Source: Lineus longissimus
Taxonomy: Eukaryota > Nemertea > Pilidiophora > Heteronemertea > Lineidae
Length of the DNA: 64,000 nt
Direction of reading: 5' to 3'
Assembly: GCF_910592395.1 (NCBI RefSeq)
Contig: NC_088311.1
Coordinates: 21,245,695-21,309,694 of the forward strand
Numbering within the stretch: position 1 is the first letter of the stretch; each line of letters opens with the position of its first letter. Both the position numbers and the translations under genes were made by a program. Positions 22,051 through 46,220 of this stretch are shown here, one piece after another. The notes beneath the pieces were generated by a model. It worked only from the letters and a program-made list of their open reading frames with translations. It did no database searches and had not been told where the DNA came from.

Positions 22051-25000
22051 ATGCCCGGAACGAAAGTTGGGATCGAAGAGATCCCCCTTCTCACCTCTGA
22101 TGGCGAACCGAAAAAGGATGCTGAACATGATGAAGAAAGTGACGCCATACCAGATAATCCAGAAGAAGACAAAATTTTGTTTGCTGAGGGCCAGAGACGT
22201 GGGACAAACCTCCTTATCAGTGATGCCATCATTCTTATCCTTGAGGCCTTACAGTTCTTTGCTCTTATCCAGTCCTTATCTTTCCGATGGGCTTGGCCCG
22301 TCGACTGGTTGAACAGTTTCAGCTTCCTCTTTGCATTCAACTTGGACATCTGGGAAATGGTGAAAATTTCAACCAATGGCACCTATAAAAGTGTCAAGTT
22401 TTACAACACGCCCAGTGGTGCTGTTCCATTAGAATACTGGCAGATGGTTTTGATGTGGTCTCTGATCTGCGCCCTGGGTGGTATTGCATTCATTGCCGCA
22501 TACTCTACCATGAGAAAGAAGAAGTCTTCATACATGTTGATTCAGATTGCAGTGTTACAGAAAGTGTATGTGATTGCAATACAAGTGACTGCCATACCTG
22601 TTGGCGTCATGGTTGGCAAACTTTTCCACTGCGCCGACAGCGGTATGGTAGACGTCAGTAATGACTTGTACTGCTTCCAGGGGGCCCACTGGGCATACCT
22701 TTTTCCAAGTATCTTATTCCTTCTTGCCTTCTACATCCTCTTCCCTGTCTGGTTGATCAAAACCACCAAGAAAGAAACCCTTGGTTTGAAACACGATAGC
22801 CACGAAGGTTACCTCCAACTGAAAGAGACCGAGTACCTTCAAGGAATGGACATGATCTACATTGTCGCAAACTACCACGTTTTCTCTTCATTCCGGAAGA
22901 GCGGCACACACTATCGGGCTTTTGTCCACATCTTGAAATTTGTCGTCGTCATCTTCTATGCACTCCTGTTTCAATACGTTAACATTCAAGCAGTTGTTCT
23001 GACTCTGATCTTCTTCTTCATGTTCCTGGCATGCGTGCTCATCCGTCCATTCAGGGTACAGATCTTTAACACAATGTTGATCCTGAATTACTTCATGCTG
23101 TGTGCAAACTCGTTGATTGGGGCCATGATTGCCTCTTTCAACTCTTATAACGTCCAGTCAGTTTGGTTCACCCCAGATTACAGTTTCTATGTCCTGATAT
23201 TCATTCAGGGTCTCTGGTTCTTGTTGACATTGATATTCTTGTTATATATAACGTTGAGGCACTTCATGCTGTGCGTCTGTGTGAAGCGTCCGCTCTGGCC
23301 CTCTATCATGTCTAATGGGCTGGACAACATCAGCGCCACGACCAAGAAGTACATCAGAGGAACACTGAGGGCAAGGCTGGTTCTGGGTGAGTATACTTGG
23401 CTAATGGGCAAGGGTGGGAGTCAGTTCTTTGTTTTCTAGAGAACACCTCACAGGGTCAGGTTTTAAATGGGCATTCACTTCATTTTGAAGGAGTTCTGAC
23501 TACTTTAGGATTTCAAGTTCTAGCCAAAATGGTGGTGCCAATGGTCAACCCTTGATAAATTTATGTACTTTTCAGATAAGGCATTGAGTATGCCACCTCT
23601 GTTCGCTCCAGTGCATGAGTTGGCACGCCAGATCCAGATTATCAATGCGTACACCCGTGAGGCTGAGATGATGAAGGACCCTCTCCACGATACCCTCTGG
23701 GATCTCCTTGATGAGCTGATTGATGTTCACTCCAGCTTGTCGCCAAAGTCTCTCTTCTCAGGTATGGTGCACCACTGACTAAAGTTTTTAAGATTCCGAA
23801 AAACCATTAAAGGTTATACTTTGCCAGCCTGTTTCTCTATTCTCATTGTCAAAAAGCTTGAATACATGTACCATATTTCATTTCTGTCATTGATACCAAA
23901 GAGGATAAGTAAATCACTGTGCTTGTTTCTTTATCCAGAGAGTATCAAAGACAGCATCCGTGAGACAGCCAACAAGTTGATGAAGATGATGCCGGTCTTT
24001 GCCAAGAAAGTGAATGAGCGGGATTATGACTTCATCCTCGTCAATCCTGTCAAGAAGAGGATGATCCTAAAGATGTACTGTCTTGGTAGGTGAAATTGGC
24101 TACAGAAAGTGTTTCCTCTAGGGTTGGGTTTATTGGCCAAATGACCCCATCTTCAGCAAGAGGCAGTGTTCATTACAAGCTTCCAATGTTTCTCATTTGC
24201 TGGCGTCTTCAGTTAGCCCTGGCAAAAACACCACATATACAAATAGTTTCGGTTATCTGTCTCATTCTTAGGAAGAGGAAGAGAGGAGACCTCCCTAGAG
24301 ATGTTGACATGTTGTGCTCAACTCATTTTCTCATCTATTTCCAGGCATCTTCTTGAATGGACGCAGTGACAAACTGAAGAAAGAAAGACAATACAAATCA
24401 GCGATGCTGAAACTGTACACACATGAGGACAGAAATGAAGGTATGTATAGTTCTTGTTTGACCTATTTTTTTCAGGGGCAAAGTGACTGATTCAAGTGGA
24501 CCAGGAACTTTTATTCGTGGCAGTGTGATACAGGGTTTATCTTACACCCTAGTATAACGGACGTTCGTCCATCCACTCTGTGGAGGAATATCCCTTATCA
24601 AGTTGTTGTTGGCGTACTTGGCCCCTTCAAGTTGAGCAACACCATGGGTTCTTAACATAACAGAGTTGAGGTCAGCGAAGTGAATCCAAAACATGAGGGT
24701 CAAGATGGGTACAGAGCAGTGCTCGGAAATACAGCAAGTTGAAAACCTCTGGCAACTTTTCTGCAAGAGAGGCTAGCTCAACTAAGTCAAGAGAATATTT
24801 GTTCTTGCCGACCACGAAAGCCTACTAACATTTTCATAACCCGTCTTTCTCTGTTCTAGTTGACGATGGCTATTATGAAGACATGTACCCAGCTGCGCCC
24901 GAAATCAACCCACAGTTGCGAAAGAACTTCACTGGCGTGATCATCGACCTTGAAAGTGATGCCGAAGACGACCGTTACTTGGAAGAGGTCGAGAACTGGA

Positions 25001-26293
25001 CCTCCATGCATCCCATGTCCAGGCCTGGCACCTCCAATACCAATGATGAGATCAATACCATCTTGAGTTCTGATGATAGTATCGACTTTAATGCCCTCAT
25101 GGCTGGTGTGCCTAGCCTGCCTGGTACACCACCTACTAGTGCCAGGAGTCTTTATTCTCCAGGGTAAGTTGGAGTTCTCCTAACAGGAGAGTTTGAGAAT
25201 GGTGTATGGCGTATCATTCCTGACATCAGAGTTCCTTTAAAAAGTATAAGAAGTTCAGCTTTTCGGGACATCTTTCCATTTTCTAGTTACAGCTTTTAAC
25301 TGTTGGAATGCTGTCCTCCTTGTCATCAAAGATTTATAAAGTGATTGAACACGCCAAACTTCACGGATACAGACTCTCTGGGGAGGAAACATGGATAGGT
25401 GCAAGAAAATCCATGATAGAACCTCTAAGGATGATTTAAATCTTTACACCATCGGACTTCGATCCGGTATTCTATGCTTCATGATATAATCTTTGTCTTC
25501 AGAAGAGGGACCATCACACAGACAACGACCATGAGACTCGGTACACTTGAGGAGCAGCCGACATATGAAGACAGTCCTCTCATTGAAGGTAAAGATAGTC
25601 ATTGATGGTCATATCTCTGTAGCAATACCTACTACTACTGCTTCTTGAAAGTCAATGGCCTGCGTACTTTTTGCTTGTACTAGAAAATTCTGGTTAGACA
25701 ACCGATCATCCAACAGATACATTTAAGTGACTTCTGTCGAATAGTTGTCCTGTGCATAATAGACATTCTCTTCAGTTCGGTATAAAACCTATTGCTGGGC
25801 AACTGTCTAGTCATAAACAAACAAACAGAATATGTTAAAATCGACCGCTGCTGTTTTGAATTATTCTTTTCTGATAACCTTATCACTTATGTATCTGCAA
25901 AACTGAAAGAAGCTGTATTTTTAAGGTCCATTCGATCATTTCGTCTACTGTTGTATTGGATAATCCAAACAATTATTGTGTTTGAAAATTTAATAGCAAG
26001 AGACAACCTTTTTTTCTTCAGAGATCACCTACCCTGGTAGCAGTGCTGGCTTCGACAATGACGCATTCAACGAAGTGGAACCAGAGGAGGAAGTCGACTT
26101 TGGTGAAATAGAGGGCGCACCCAGTCATGATGGCGATGAGAAGAAACCGAGTAAACCTAAGGGGAAAAGCAAGAGGAAGAAATCGTTGTCCAAGAAATCG
26201 TCTAAGATGTCGCTTTCTGGTGGTGAACCTCGCGCTGGACGCAGGACATCGGTCACAAGCATCTCAAGCTTCAAGGCTCCGTCTGATGTTTAG
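22051..26293 (+). CDS. Nine-TM membrane protein, family unknown
   Basis: Seven exons join in frame: 22051-23386, 23576-23761, 23939-24085, 24345-24440, 24860-25163, 25503-25588 and 26022-26293 (2427 nt, 808 residues). The first exon codes an acidic N terminus (1-50) without a signal peptide, then about nine membrane segments near 53-75, 88-105, 129-152, 162-188, 214-237, 292-310, 312-331, 339-362 and 378-402. Between segments 5 and 6 is a conserved-looking cytoplasmic loop (YLQGMDMIYIVANYHVFSSF), and IRPFRVQIFN follows segment 7. Exons 2-4 encode a helical, charged cytoplasmic region; the tail is acidic and then strongly basic (SKRKKSLSKKSSK). I do not recognise the family; a channel or transporter-like or adhesion-associated membrane protein is possible. 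The ATG at 22051 is preferred; the frame upstream has no other ATG back to its boundary. Confidence 0.75.
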
Positions 26294-27440
26294 AGTTTTA
26301 TCAGCTGAGGTGTTTGTAGACTGACATGAACTAGAGTATTATCAGCTGAGGTGTTTGTAGACTGACGTGAACTAGAGTATTATCAGCTGGTGTATTGTTA
26401 GATATAGACACACATGAGCATTAGGTTTGATGCAAATGATGTTTGGCTCCCAACATTTTTGATGCATGTTCTGGGAGTCCTCAGATTCACCGTGTTATTT
26501 CAGGGTATTGATATATCTAGTCTGTTCCTCTTTTACTATTGTCTGAAGCAATGTCCAGTCGAGAGTTTATATAGTTAAGAGTCTGGGGTGATCTATTTCA
26601 AAGCCCATCAGTGAAGTATTTTGAGTACATTATATTTATATGTACATGTATATAGATGAATTTATAGCACTGACAATCAAAATGTCTACATGTATGACTT
26701 TCGGTTTCGTTTCCATGCTCCATATGGTGCTGTCCTCAGAACTAAGTCAGTGGATTCCCTCTACAATATTTAAATGAGAATAGCATTTTTTCAATATTTT
26801 TGATGAATTATCCAAAAACAAAAGGATTACCAGGACAGTATTGCCTTAACAAAACTATGTGAGTCGATCTCACTTCTTTGATTTAAACAGTAGGCCTACA
26901 TGTTTAGGTTGCTCTGCCACATTTTCTGTAAAGACATGCTTGACTAGTCTTGTGATAATCAAATCTGTGATCTTGGCTGGATCCAAGATCTTTTGTAACT
27001 TCGGATGTGTTTTAAGGTGTCAAGATATTTTAACTTTGTGATAGCTAGTCATATCTGCTGCAATTTTTGATTGATTTTTGTTCATAAGCTCGTGAAAAAG
27101 TGGTGTTGACAACACGTACCGTCTTCGGTCGATTGTGCATGTATTGTTGGCAACTACTTTTTCAAAACACAAATCAGTCCTGATTGATCCGTCCAGTATT
27201 TAGTCCTCTTACAGATTAAATTGAAGTATTGATGCTTATGTTTTCATGACATGATTTACACAACGTCCACAAAAGGATTAAAATATTCAAGCAATTTATT
27301 ACAGTAATTTACGCTTATATTTTGATATTTTTGACAAATAATGTAATCCAATGTATTCTATTATAAAAATCACTAATTTTGATATATATGTAATAAACGT
27401 AATCATGGAATGAAAGGTATCTTTGCTATGTTTCTGTTAC
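26294..27440 (+). other. 3' UTR of the nine-TM gene
   Basis: Right after the stop, a 47-bp unit (TATCAGCTGAGGTGTTTGTA and what follows) is repeated about 2.3 times to 26390. No exon is seen in the rest. AATAAA at 27392-27397 is the best poly(A) signal and lies about 45 bp before the 40-bp minisatellite. Confidence 0.6.
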
Positions 27441-29210
27441 CTACCTGGCACAATCTGGAGATGACCATGTCTTCATGTACCTGCCTGGCACAATCAGGAG
27501 ATGACCATGTCTTCATGTATCTGCCTGGCACAATCTGGAGATGACCATGTCTTCATTTATCTGCCTGGCACAATCTGGAGATGACCATGTCTTCATGTAT
27601 CTGCCTGGCACAATCTGGAGATGACCATGTCTTCATGTACCTGCCTGGCACAATCAGGAGATGACCATGTCTTCATGTATCTGCCTGGCACAATCTGGAG
27701 ATGACCATGTCTTCATGTATCTGCCTGGCACAATCTGGAGATGACCATGTCTTCATGTATCTGCCTGGCACAATCTGGAGATGACCATGTCTTCATGTAT
27801 CTGCCTGGCACAATCTGGAGATGACCATGTCTTCATGTATCTGCCTGGCACAATCAGGAAATGACCATGTCTTCATGTACCTGCCTGGCACAATCAGGAA
27901 ATGACCATGTCTTCATGTATCTGCCTGGCACAATCAGGAAATGACCATGTCTTCATGTACCTGCCTGGCACAATCAGGAAATGACCTTGTCTTCATGTAT
28001 CTGCCTGGCACGATCAGAAAATGACCCTGTCTTCATGTACCTGCCTGGCACAATCAGAAGATGACCATGTAGCTGCCTGGTACAATCTGGAGATGACCGT
28101 CTTCATGTATCTGCCTGGCACAATCAGGAGATGACCATGTCTTCATGTACCTGCCTGGCACCACCTGGAGATGACCCTGTCTTCATGTGTCTGCCTGGCA
28201 CAATCAGAAGATGACCATGTAGCTGCCTGGTACAATCTGGAAATGACCATGTCTTCATGTGTCTGCCTGGCACAATCAGGAGATGACCATGTCTTCATGT
28301 ATCAGCCTGGCACAATCAGGAGATGACCATGTTTTCATGTACCTGCCTGGCACAGTCAGGAGATGACCATGTCTTCATGTATCAGCCTGGCACAATCAGG
28401 AGATGACCATGTCTTCATGTATCAGCCTGGCACAATCAGGAGATGACCATGTCTTCATGTATCTGCCTGGCACAATCTGGAGATGACCATGTCTTCATGT
28501 GTCTGCCTGACACAATCTGGAGATGACCATGTTTTCATGTACCTGCCTGGCACAATCTGGAGATGACCTTGTCTTCATGTATCTGCCTGGCACAATCAGG
28601 AGATGACCATGTCTTCATGTACCTGCCTGACACAATCAGGAGACGACCATGTCTTCATGTACCTGCCTGGCACAATCAGGAGATGACCATGTCTTCATGT
28701 ACCTGCCTGGCACAATCTGGAGATGACCATGTCTTCATGTACCTGCCTGGCACAATCAGGAGATGACCATGTCTTCATGTACCTGCCTGACACAATCTGG
28801 AGATGACCATGTCTTCATGTACCTGCCTGACACAATCGGGAGATGACCATGTCTTCATGTACCTGCCTGGCACAATCAGGAGACGACCATGTCTTCATGT
28901 ATCAGCCTGGCACAATCAGGAGATGACCTTGTCTTCATGTGTCTGCCTGACACAATCTGGAGATGACCATGTCTTCATGTGTCTGCCTGGCACAATCTGG
29001 AGACGACCATGTCTTCATGTATCTGCCCGGCACAATCAGGAGATGACCTTGTCTTCATGTGTCTGCCTGGCACAATCTGGAGACGACCATGTTTTCATGT
29101 GTCTCCCTGGCACAATCTGGAGATGACCTTGTCTTCATGAGTCTGCCTGGCACAATCTGGAGATGACCAAGCTTTCATGTGCCTACCTAGGACAATCAAG
29201 AGACACCAAT
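27441..29210. repeat. 40-bp minisatellite, about 44 copies
   Basis: The unit is CTGCCTGGCACAATCTGGAG followed by ATGACCATGTCTTCATGTAT, 40 bp. Copies are nearly identical at the left and vary mainly at a few sites (TCTGG or TCAGG; GTAT, GTAC or GTGT). Two units near 28060 and 28210 are shortened by about 8 bp (ATGACCATGTAGCTGCC). Since 40 is not divisible by three, the long frames read through it repeat every 120 bp and are not genes. Confidence 0.95.
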
Positions 29211-30165
29211 GTCTTGGACAATCTGGAAACGCCAAGGTCTTCATGTAGCTACCTCGAACAATCTAGAGATGCCTATCTCTCCATGTACCTACTTACTCAT
29301 TGAGGCCCAACGCTCCTTTGATAGCACAGGCCGCCTACAGCCTTTTTGTAGACTTCCATGTCGACATGTTCCCCGAGGCATTCTGGAGATGCCGTTGTCT
29401 TCATACATCGACCTGAGACAAGCTCAAGACGCCGATGCATTCATTTTCTACCTCGGACAATCTCGAGATGACCATGTCTTCATTGACCATGTATCTACCT
29501 TGAAAATTTTGGAGATGCCCAGGTCGTCGTGTGTCTGCGTTGGACAATCTCGAGACACCCACGTTCTAATTGTCTACCTAGACACATCTGTAGACGCCCC
29601 AATCGTTGTGTGTCTACCTGGGGCAATCCATTTTCTCATCAATCTATTGATTTCCATGTCTTCATGTTTCTTTTCTGGAACATAGAGACGCCAACGTCTT
29701 CACGTATCTATCTATCTATCTATCTAGGACAATCTGGAAACTCCCAAATCTTCGTGTATCTATCAGGCACAATCAAATGATGTCCATGTCTTCATGCAAC
29801 AACTAACTATCTCGTGATGACCATGTTTCCACGTAGCTAACTGGGACAATCTGGAAATGCCTATGTCTTCATGTGCCTACATGTAGTTCACTCCCCTGAG
29901 TGCAAAGGCCACCACTTGTGGTGAGGTCACAATAAAAGCTCGGGTCCAACCTTCCTCTTTTTTCGACCGGGCTTGAGACCAGCCCTGGCAGAGTTAATGT
30001 AGGCTACCTGCCCAGGACAATCTTTCATGCAACTACAAAGGACAACCTTGAGGCACCCATGTTTTCTTGTATCTACCTATGACAATCTTGAACAGGTCTT
30101 CATGTACAATCTAGAGATGCCCAGGTATTCATCGAGGACGATCTTAAGATGTCTACGTTTCTTTG
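29211..30165. repeat. Decayed flank of the minisatellite
   Basis: Recognisable but diverged units continue (GACAATCT.GA.ATGCC...GTCTTCATGTA..TACCT). Spacing becomes irregular, and a (TCTA)n run lies at about 29706-29727. About 29890-29995 does not match the unit and looks like an insertion. Divergence grows steadily to the right. Confidence 0.7.
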
Positions 30166-30169
30166 CATC

Positions 30170-31110
30170 CTGCATTGCTTTGCCTTTGACACCGGGAGAG
30201 TAGCGACTCTGGCAGATCCATTGGTCATCTCCCCTCTAGCATCGCAAGTAGATTTTCCATGGTCCTTTGGGTGACCTGGCCCATCAGGGGTTGTGTCTTT
30301 GTCTTCCTTTGCTGGCCCCGGAGGTGACTTCTGCTACCTTCGCCCCACGCAATTTCTCTATCTAAAAGTGTCTGCTCTGCCCATGACGATGGCTGCTCCA
30401 CTTGCAAGGACCAGCTCTCCTCTGCAATGGTCCGTACCACGTCTGCAGGAGTCAGTCTTTACGAGGTCACCGAAAGGGTTCCGCGCCCCCAGCCAACTTA
30501 TCCGCCCGCTCATTGAGTTTGATACCAGCGTGTCCTGGGATGTACGCTATTTCAATCCTGGCCGGGATCTGCAGGATGATGGGGATCCATGTGCTCGAAA
30601 CCATCCTATTCTGCAACCTGCTAACCAAGCTCAGCGAATCAGTAAGGATCAGTGCATGGTCCCGTTCATCGGTGTTCTGGGACAATCATGCCAGGGCATT
30701 CTGTAGCGCCTCTCCTTCAGCTCGGTATGAGGACGACCTTCCATGTCTGCCCGTTGGCGTTGACCATTCGAATATGGTTTTGCCGTCTTTCCATACTGTC
30801 CCGCCCCAGGTGGTGACCACTCAACCCAACCATCCCATCTGATGTTGTCGATCGGGCAGATTTCTTCGATTCTTTTGCGCGCATAGCGCACCCACGACTT
30901 CACTGTAGAGAGTCGCTGTGATGTCCGTTTTTTCTCTCTGTCGACGAATTCTGCTTGCAAGGGATTACTTCCTGTCTTGATTGCATTCAGAAGGGCTTTT
31001 ACTTCCAGTATGATCTGCCTCTGTCTGACTGTTGGTATCCCTAGCCAGTGGTGAAGAGCGTCATTAGCATTTCGGCGTGTGCTACCTACAACGGTTCTCA
31101 TGGCCTGGTT
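30170..31110 (-). pseudogene. Non-LTR retrotransposon remnant: RT end and RNase H
   Basis: On the - strand, 31101-30850 encodes a stretch typical of the region after the reverse transcriptase (MRTVVGSTRRNANDALHHWL, then PTVRQRQIILEVKALLNAI). A shifted frame follows with RNase H signatures: HALILTDSLSLVSRL and later YIPGHAGIKLNERADKLAGG. A third frame gives SHLRGQQRKTKTQP...TMENLLAMLEGR, which resembles the tail after RNase H in such elements. At least two frame changes break it, and the reverse transcriptase core and first frame are absent. The clade is not assigned. Confidence 0.75.
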
Positions 31111-31890
31111 CTAGATACGCTGCAGTTGTTCCATTGTCCTGTTGGACAGCATAGAAGTCTGGGCCGGAGATGTCTTGTTTCCTCAGGACTGTGTCTCTAT
31201 TGTTGACTTATGGAGAAGAACTGGGTGGGCTCGGAGAGAAGTAACCAAGAACGAGCGCCATTCGTAGCAAACACAGTCAAATCTTTGAATGGACAAGGCT
31301 TAGGCCTGTCATGAAAGACATTGTCACAACCAACTATTTGTCCCGCTATACTTTTAAAAACCTATGCGATTTGCCGCACTGAACCCTCCAGAGATTGTTG
31401 GACTGGGCCCATTAAATGCTACAAAAATATCCAACACCTATTAACAAATGAAGTGAGGGATCAGCCTTTTGATGTAACTCTATACAACTATCTGGTGATT
31501 TCGCTCTTGAACTTGTGACACTCTGATTGATCCGAAATTATCATTACTGTCTATCCCTCAGTTTGCAGCCCGACTGACCCGGAGATGGAGAAATGGCAAT
31601 GTCAAGGGGGCATGACGTTGGTTAAACCTATTGCGACTGGGCAGCACAATTAACCAATGATAAGACCTATAATACGCAAGCTGGGTGTGATTGCATCTCG
31701 CGATACATCAGGAATGCATCTGGGATCGGGCAGAATTGGGTGTAGGATATTCGGAAGCCACGCACACATCTCCTGAATCTGCGGTGGGTTGGTACCCCAC
31801 GCTACATAAGGAGTGGGTTTCTGGGTAAGACTTGGTCAACTGACTTTGTCCACTGAGCTAAAAACAGATGCAATTTCTCAATTTTATAAA
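31111..31890. other. Intergenic, no gene seen
   Basis: No supported exon is present. It lies between the retrotransposon remnant and the end of the choline transporter transcript. Confidence 0.4.
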
Positions 31891-31892
31891 GT

Positions 31893-31898
31893 TTTATT
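31893..31898 (-). terminator. Poly(A) signal of SLC44A1
   Basis: TTTATT on the + strand reads AATAAA on the - strand. It is a candidate poly(A) signal about 3.2 kb past the stop codon, and nothing gene-like intervenes. A nearer signal could be used instead. Confidence 0.4.
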
Positions 31899-32770
31899 GA
31901 CATAGGCTTACAAAAATACCATGGTAGTTGAAATACATGCAAGACATAACAACTTCAGTTACAAGCATAAGAACAACTGTCCATGCAGTTACATGATTAG
32001 ACTTAAGCTCAGCCAGCTAAAGGCTTAGTTAGGCTACAATATCTTGTCATAGAGACTCTCGGGGATTATGTACAATTAAAAACATTGTAAAATCTTAGAG
32101 AACCAAATTCATCAGACCCCCTCACCATAAAAATGCAGATTTAGGATCAGTCGGAATGATTTTTATTTGTACACAATCCCTTGTGGCAAAGGTTGATTTT
32201 CACGACAGAAAATTAAGTACACAGATCTTGTGAGTGTTCTTTTCTAGCAATAACCCACTCACTTAGATACCCACTATGATTATTGAGAAGACCAACCTTT
32301 ACCCTTATTCATGTTATTACATAGTTGACTACATTTACATCCAGTGACCATAATATATACATAACTTACAAACACACCTGGTATAAAATATTAGATTCGG
32401 CACATATCTTGCTAAAACGACAATATTTACCAAAATATTGCTTGATAGTCACACAAAATGCAAAGGTATGGTTCATTATCATTAAGAAATTGTTTAAACT
32501 TCTAAAAGCTCTCATTTGCAAGAGCAACTTCAGAAATGAGAGCAATGTGAACAATTTCTCAACATCCTTAACCTAACTACAGCGTAAATCTACATGTGTG
32601 CAGTAAAGATAATGATAAAATAGAAATCTGTCTGATAACAAGTATCAAGCAAATTCAAAAAATTGTTTCAATGACATGATTGTTCATTTTATTTCGTGGA
32701 CAGGAAATGGTACTTTCAAACAAAAATGTTCAAATTTCATCTGCAAGTCTGTTATGATTCTGACCTGTCT

Positions 32771-32920
32771 ACTATAGATTCATGCACTTGATTGGGAACA
32801 ACGTTTACATGACGTAGTGTTGGCCGTCGTCACGTCACCATGCATTTTACATTACTGTAACGTGACGAGACGCGACGTCTTCGTAAACGTTGGTCCCAAT
32901 CAAGTGCATGGATCTATAGT
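32771..32920. mobile_element. 150-bp foldback element
   Basis: The outer 40 bp pair almost perfectly: ACTATAGATTCATGCACTTG at the left and its complement, ending CTATAGT, at the right. The inner part pairs less well. It has no coding capacity and looks like a small foldback MITE inside the transporter's 3' UTR. Confidence 0.75.
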
Positions 32921-33470
32921 ATCTGGACCAGATATCTATATCTGGCACACAACATGACAAAATGGAATTGTTATCCTCCCGGGATGAGGATTCTTGGCTT
33001 GATAGTCTATTAATCAACTTGGAGTCATTTTCATTAATTTAGTGCAACATCCTTATTATAGGGACAAAAAGTCAAAGTTCCCGTAAATCAATTTTAAACT
33101 GTTACAGCTAAACTAACAACAGTTAAGAAGAAGCACCAAGGTAAAGCAGCTACAAATGAGTCTAAAAATCTACGACTGTACAAAACAAAGCTTAAAGCTC
33201 AATGAAAGACAAGACTTAGCATTAGCAATAAAGACTAAGTTCAAAATATTTTCTAGACAACTTTATACAAAAAAGTTCATTGGATATTGAAATAATGGAT
33301 TGTTATACATGCATAACCTCATCGACTAGAAAAAAGTATCATTGAAAAACATTATCTACCGGCAACCATTTTAGAATGTACTCCCAGTATCTCCTCTATA
33401 CCCCCCCCCCCCCCCCCAACAGTACTTGCAGTCCTTTGAATGATTTCATCCAGTTGGTTAGACTATATTC

Positions 33471-33709
33471 CGAGGGATTTCGATTTTACACAACTCAGGG
33501 AATATTACACTGACTAACATTTTTGAAAGCACAACTAGAAGAGAGACGAGAGCAACCATTTTGTACCAAGAGCATACGACTCATTACTAAGGCATCCTGG
33601 AGTGACAGGAATGGCAAATCCAAGCCCAGAAGATGGCCACAGAAAAACAGTGGTTGAAAAGATTAGTCGAAGTAATTTTTATCTCAGTTGTGTAAAAACG
33701 AAATCCCTC
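33471..33709. mobile_element. 239-bp element with 28-bp inverted ends
   Basis: The left end CGAGGGATTTCGATTTTACA (continuing CAACTCAG) matches the complement of the right end with only a few differences. The internal 180 bp is unrelated and noncoding, as expected for a non-autonomous DNA transposon. Confidence 0.65.
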
Positions 33710-35145
33710 TGGCTGCCTGTAGGACATATCAGAGGTGATTACGATTGATTTCATGATTGACTTCCTGAAGAAATTGAAACAAAATCAAGTTAGTACACAC
33801 CTTAAAACAATACTGACAATTCACTGCTGCTTATTTTTTGTTAAAGATAACGCATGCATTTTAAAATAATATAACAAATAAGCAACAATACAAAACAGTA
33901 TAACAATTTGCACTGGTTAGACAGCAGTTACATGAAGCTACACAATACATGTACACAAAGGTATTCTGTATTCGAAATTCGGTACCCCAAGACTGCATGA
34001 AGACCGTGACTGTCTCATTTCACTTGGTGGTAGATTTGATATCTATGGTTAAAACATGACAGTTAATTTTCATGATTTTTAAGTTGGCATTTGAAAGTGC
34101 AATCGTGAAAATTTCAGGGTTTACTGTCAACATGACCTCATACCAAAGAATACTATACATGATGTAGCTATATGTTACCGCTGCCAGTGTCATGAGTTAC
34201 ATTGCAATAAAGTGAAGTTTATTTACAAAACTGTTATTTTCCGGGCTTTGTGTAATCTTCATTTCGAAGCTTCAAGGATCACACGAATCTGCAAGGTATA
34301 CTTTTCTCACCAAGTCAGACCAGGCCTAGCTCCACAACTGTGCATATTACATGTATTCACATGTAAACCTCCAATCTGACCCCCCCTAGTCCAGCCTATA
34401 GGCCCACTTTTTGTAATATCTGCCAATACATACATCATTGATGAATTTCGTGATAAGTTGGCCCTCGGCTCTATGAAATAATTTCACACTCAGTTAGGTT
34501 TTAACCTTACCCAAACAATCTACTGAAAGGATGGCCCACTACAACTGGAATTATACATCAAAAGTACACGTTAGGTTTTCTTCTTACACAATACAACAAA
34601 ACATTCATACAAAATACATCACTTTATAAAAGGCCATTGTGCTGTTCAACAACATCTTACAGTGTCCGTCTTTTAAAATGAGCAAATGAATGTACAAATG
34701 TACTTGGTCACATTCTGATGATAATCTAACGGACACTTTTATACAGGCAGGGCTGCTGGGTTTACATAGAATTCACGTTGTCACGGTTCAAGAGTCACAT
34801 GACACTTGTCACAAGCTACAAGCAGTTCCTTAATAGATTTTGGCTTGAAAACATGACACGACTTGAGCTGAGAACGAACTGACATTGTGGATCCGTTGAA
34901 ATGACTTCTTTATTCTAAAAGTGTCTCATTACAAGTGATACTGCGAACTGTATGTAAACCTAGCCTAAATTCTATTCAGGGTTTCAAGGAAAGGTTCATC
35001 AGAGAGGTTAATGTCAATTGATCCTGCCCTTACGACTAAGAGTCCCAGGAACTGGATACAGATGACACCAACAGTCCATCGATTGTGCCATTCACAGCGG
35101 CATCTCTCTTGGTAAAACTGAGATTGATATTGTTCTGTAGAGTGC

Positions 35146-46220
<11,075 letters not shown>

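Larger units (their letters stand above)
31899..35145 (-). other. Long 3' UTR of SLC44A1
   Basis: No other gene is seen on either strand. The stretch is AT-rich and contains two inverted-repeat elements (32771-32920 and 33471-33709) and a run of about 17 C at 33402-33418. Assignment as UTR rests on position and on the distal poly(A) signal. Confidence 0.45.

Noticed and set aside
27441-29210. Regular direct repeats that could suggest a CRISPR array
   Set aside because: There are no unique spacers; the whole 40-bp unit repeats. The surrounding genes are animal genes with introns.
28563-29685. Long open frames through the minisatellite (67, 107 and 158 codons)
   Set aside because: They arise because the 40-bp unit lacks stops in some frames. 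All frames give the same kind of repeat, and no splice sites or start context support them.
30293-30842. Two + strand frames of about 140 codons
   Set aside because: They are antisense to the retrotransposon RNase H region, which carries recognisable motifs on the - strand.
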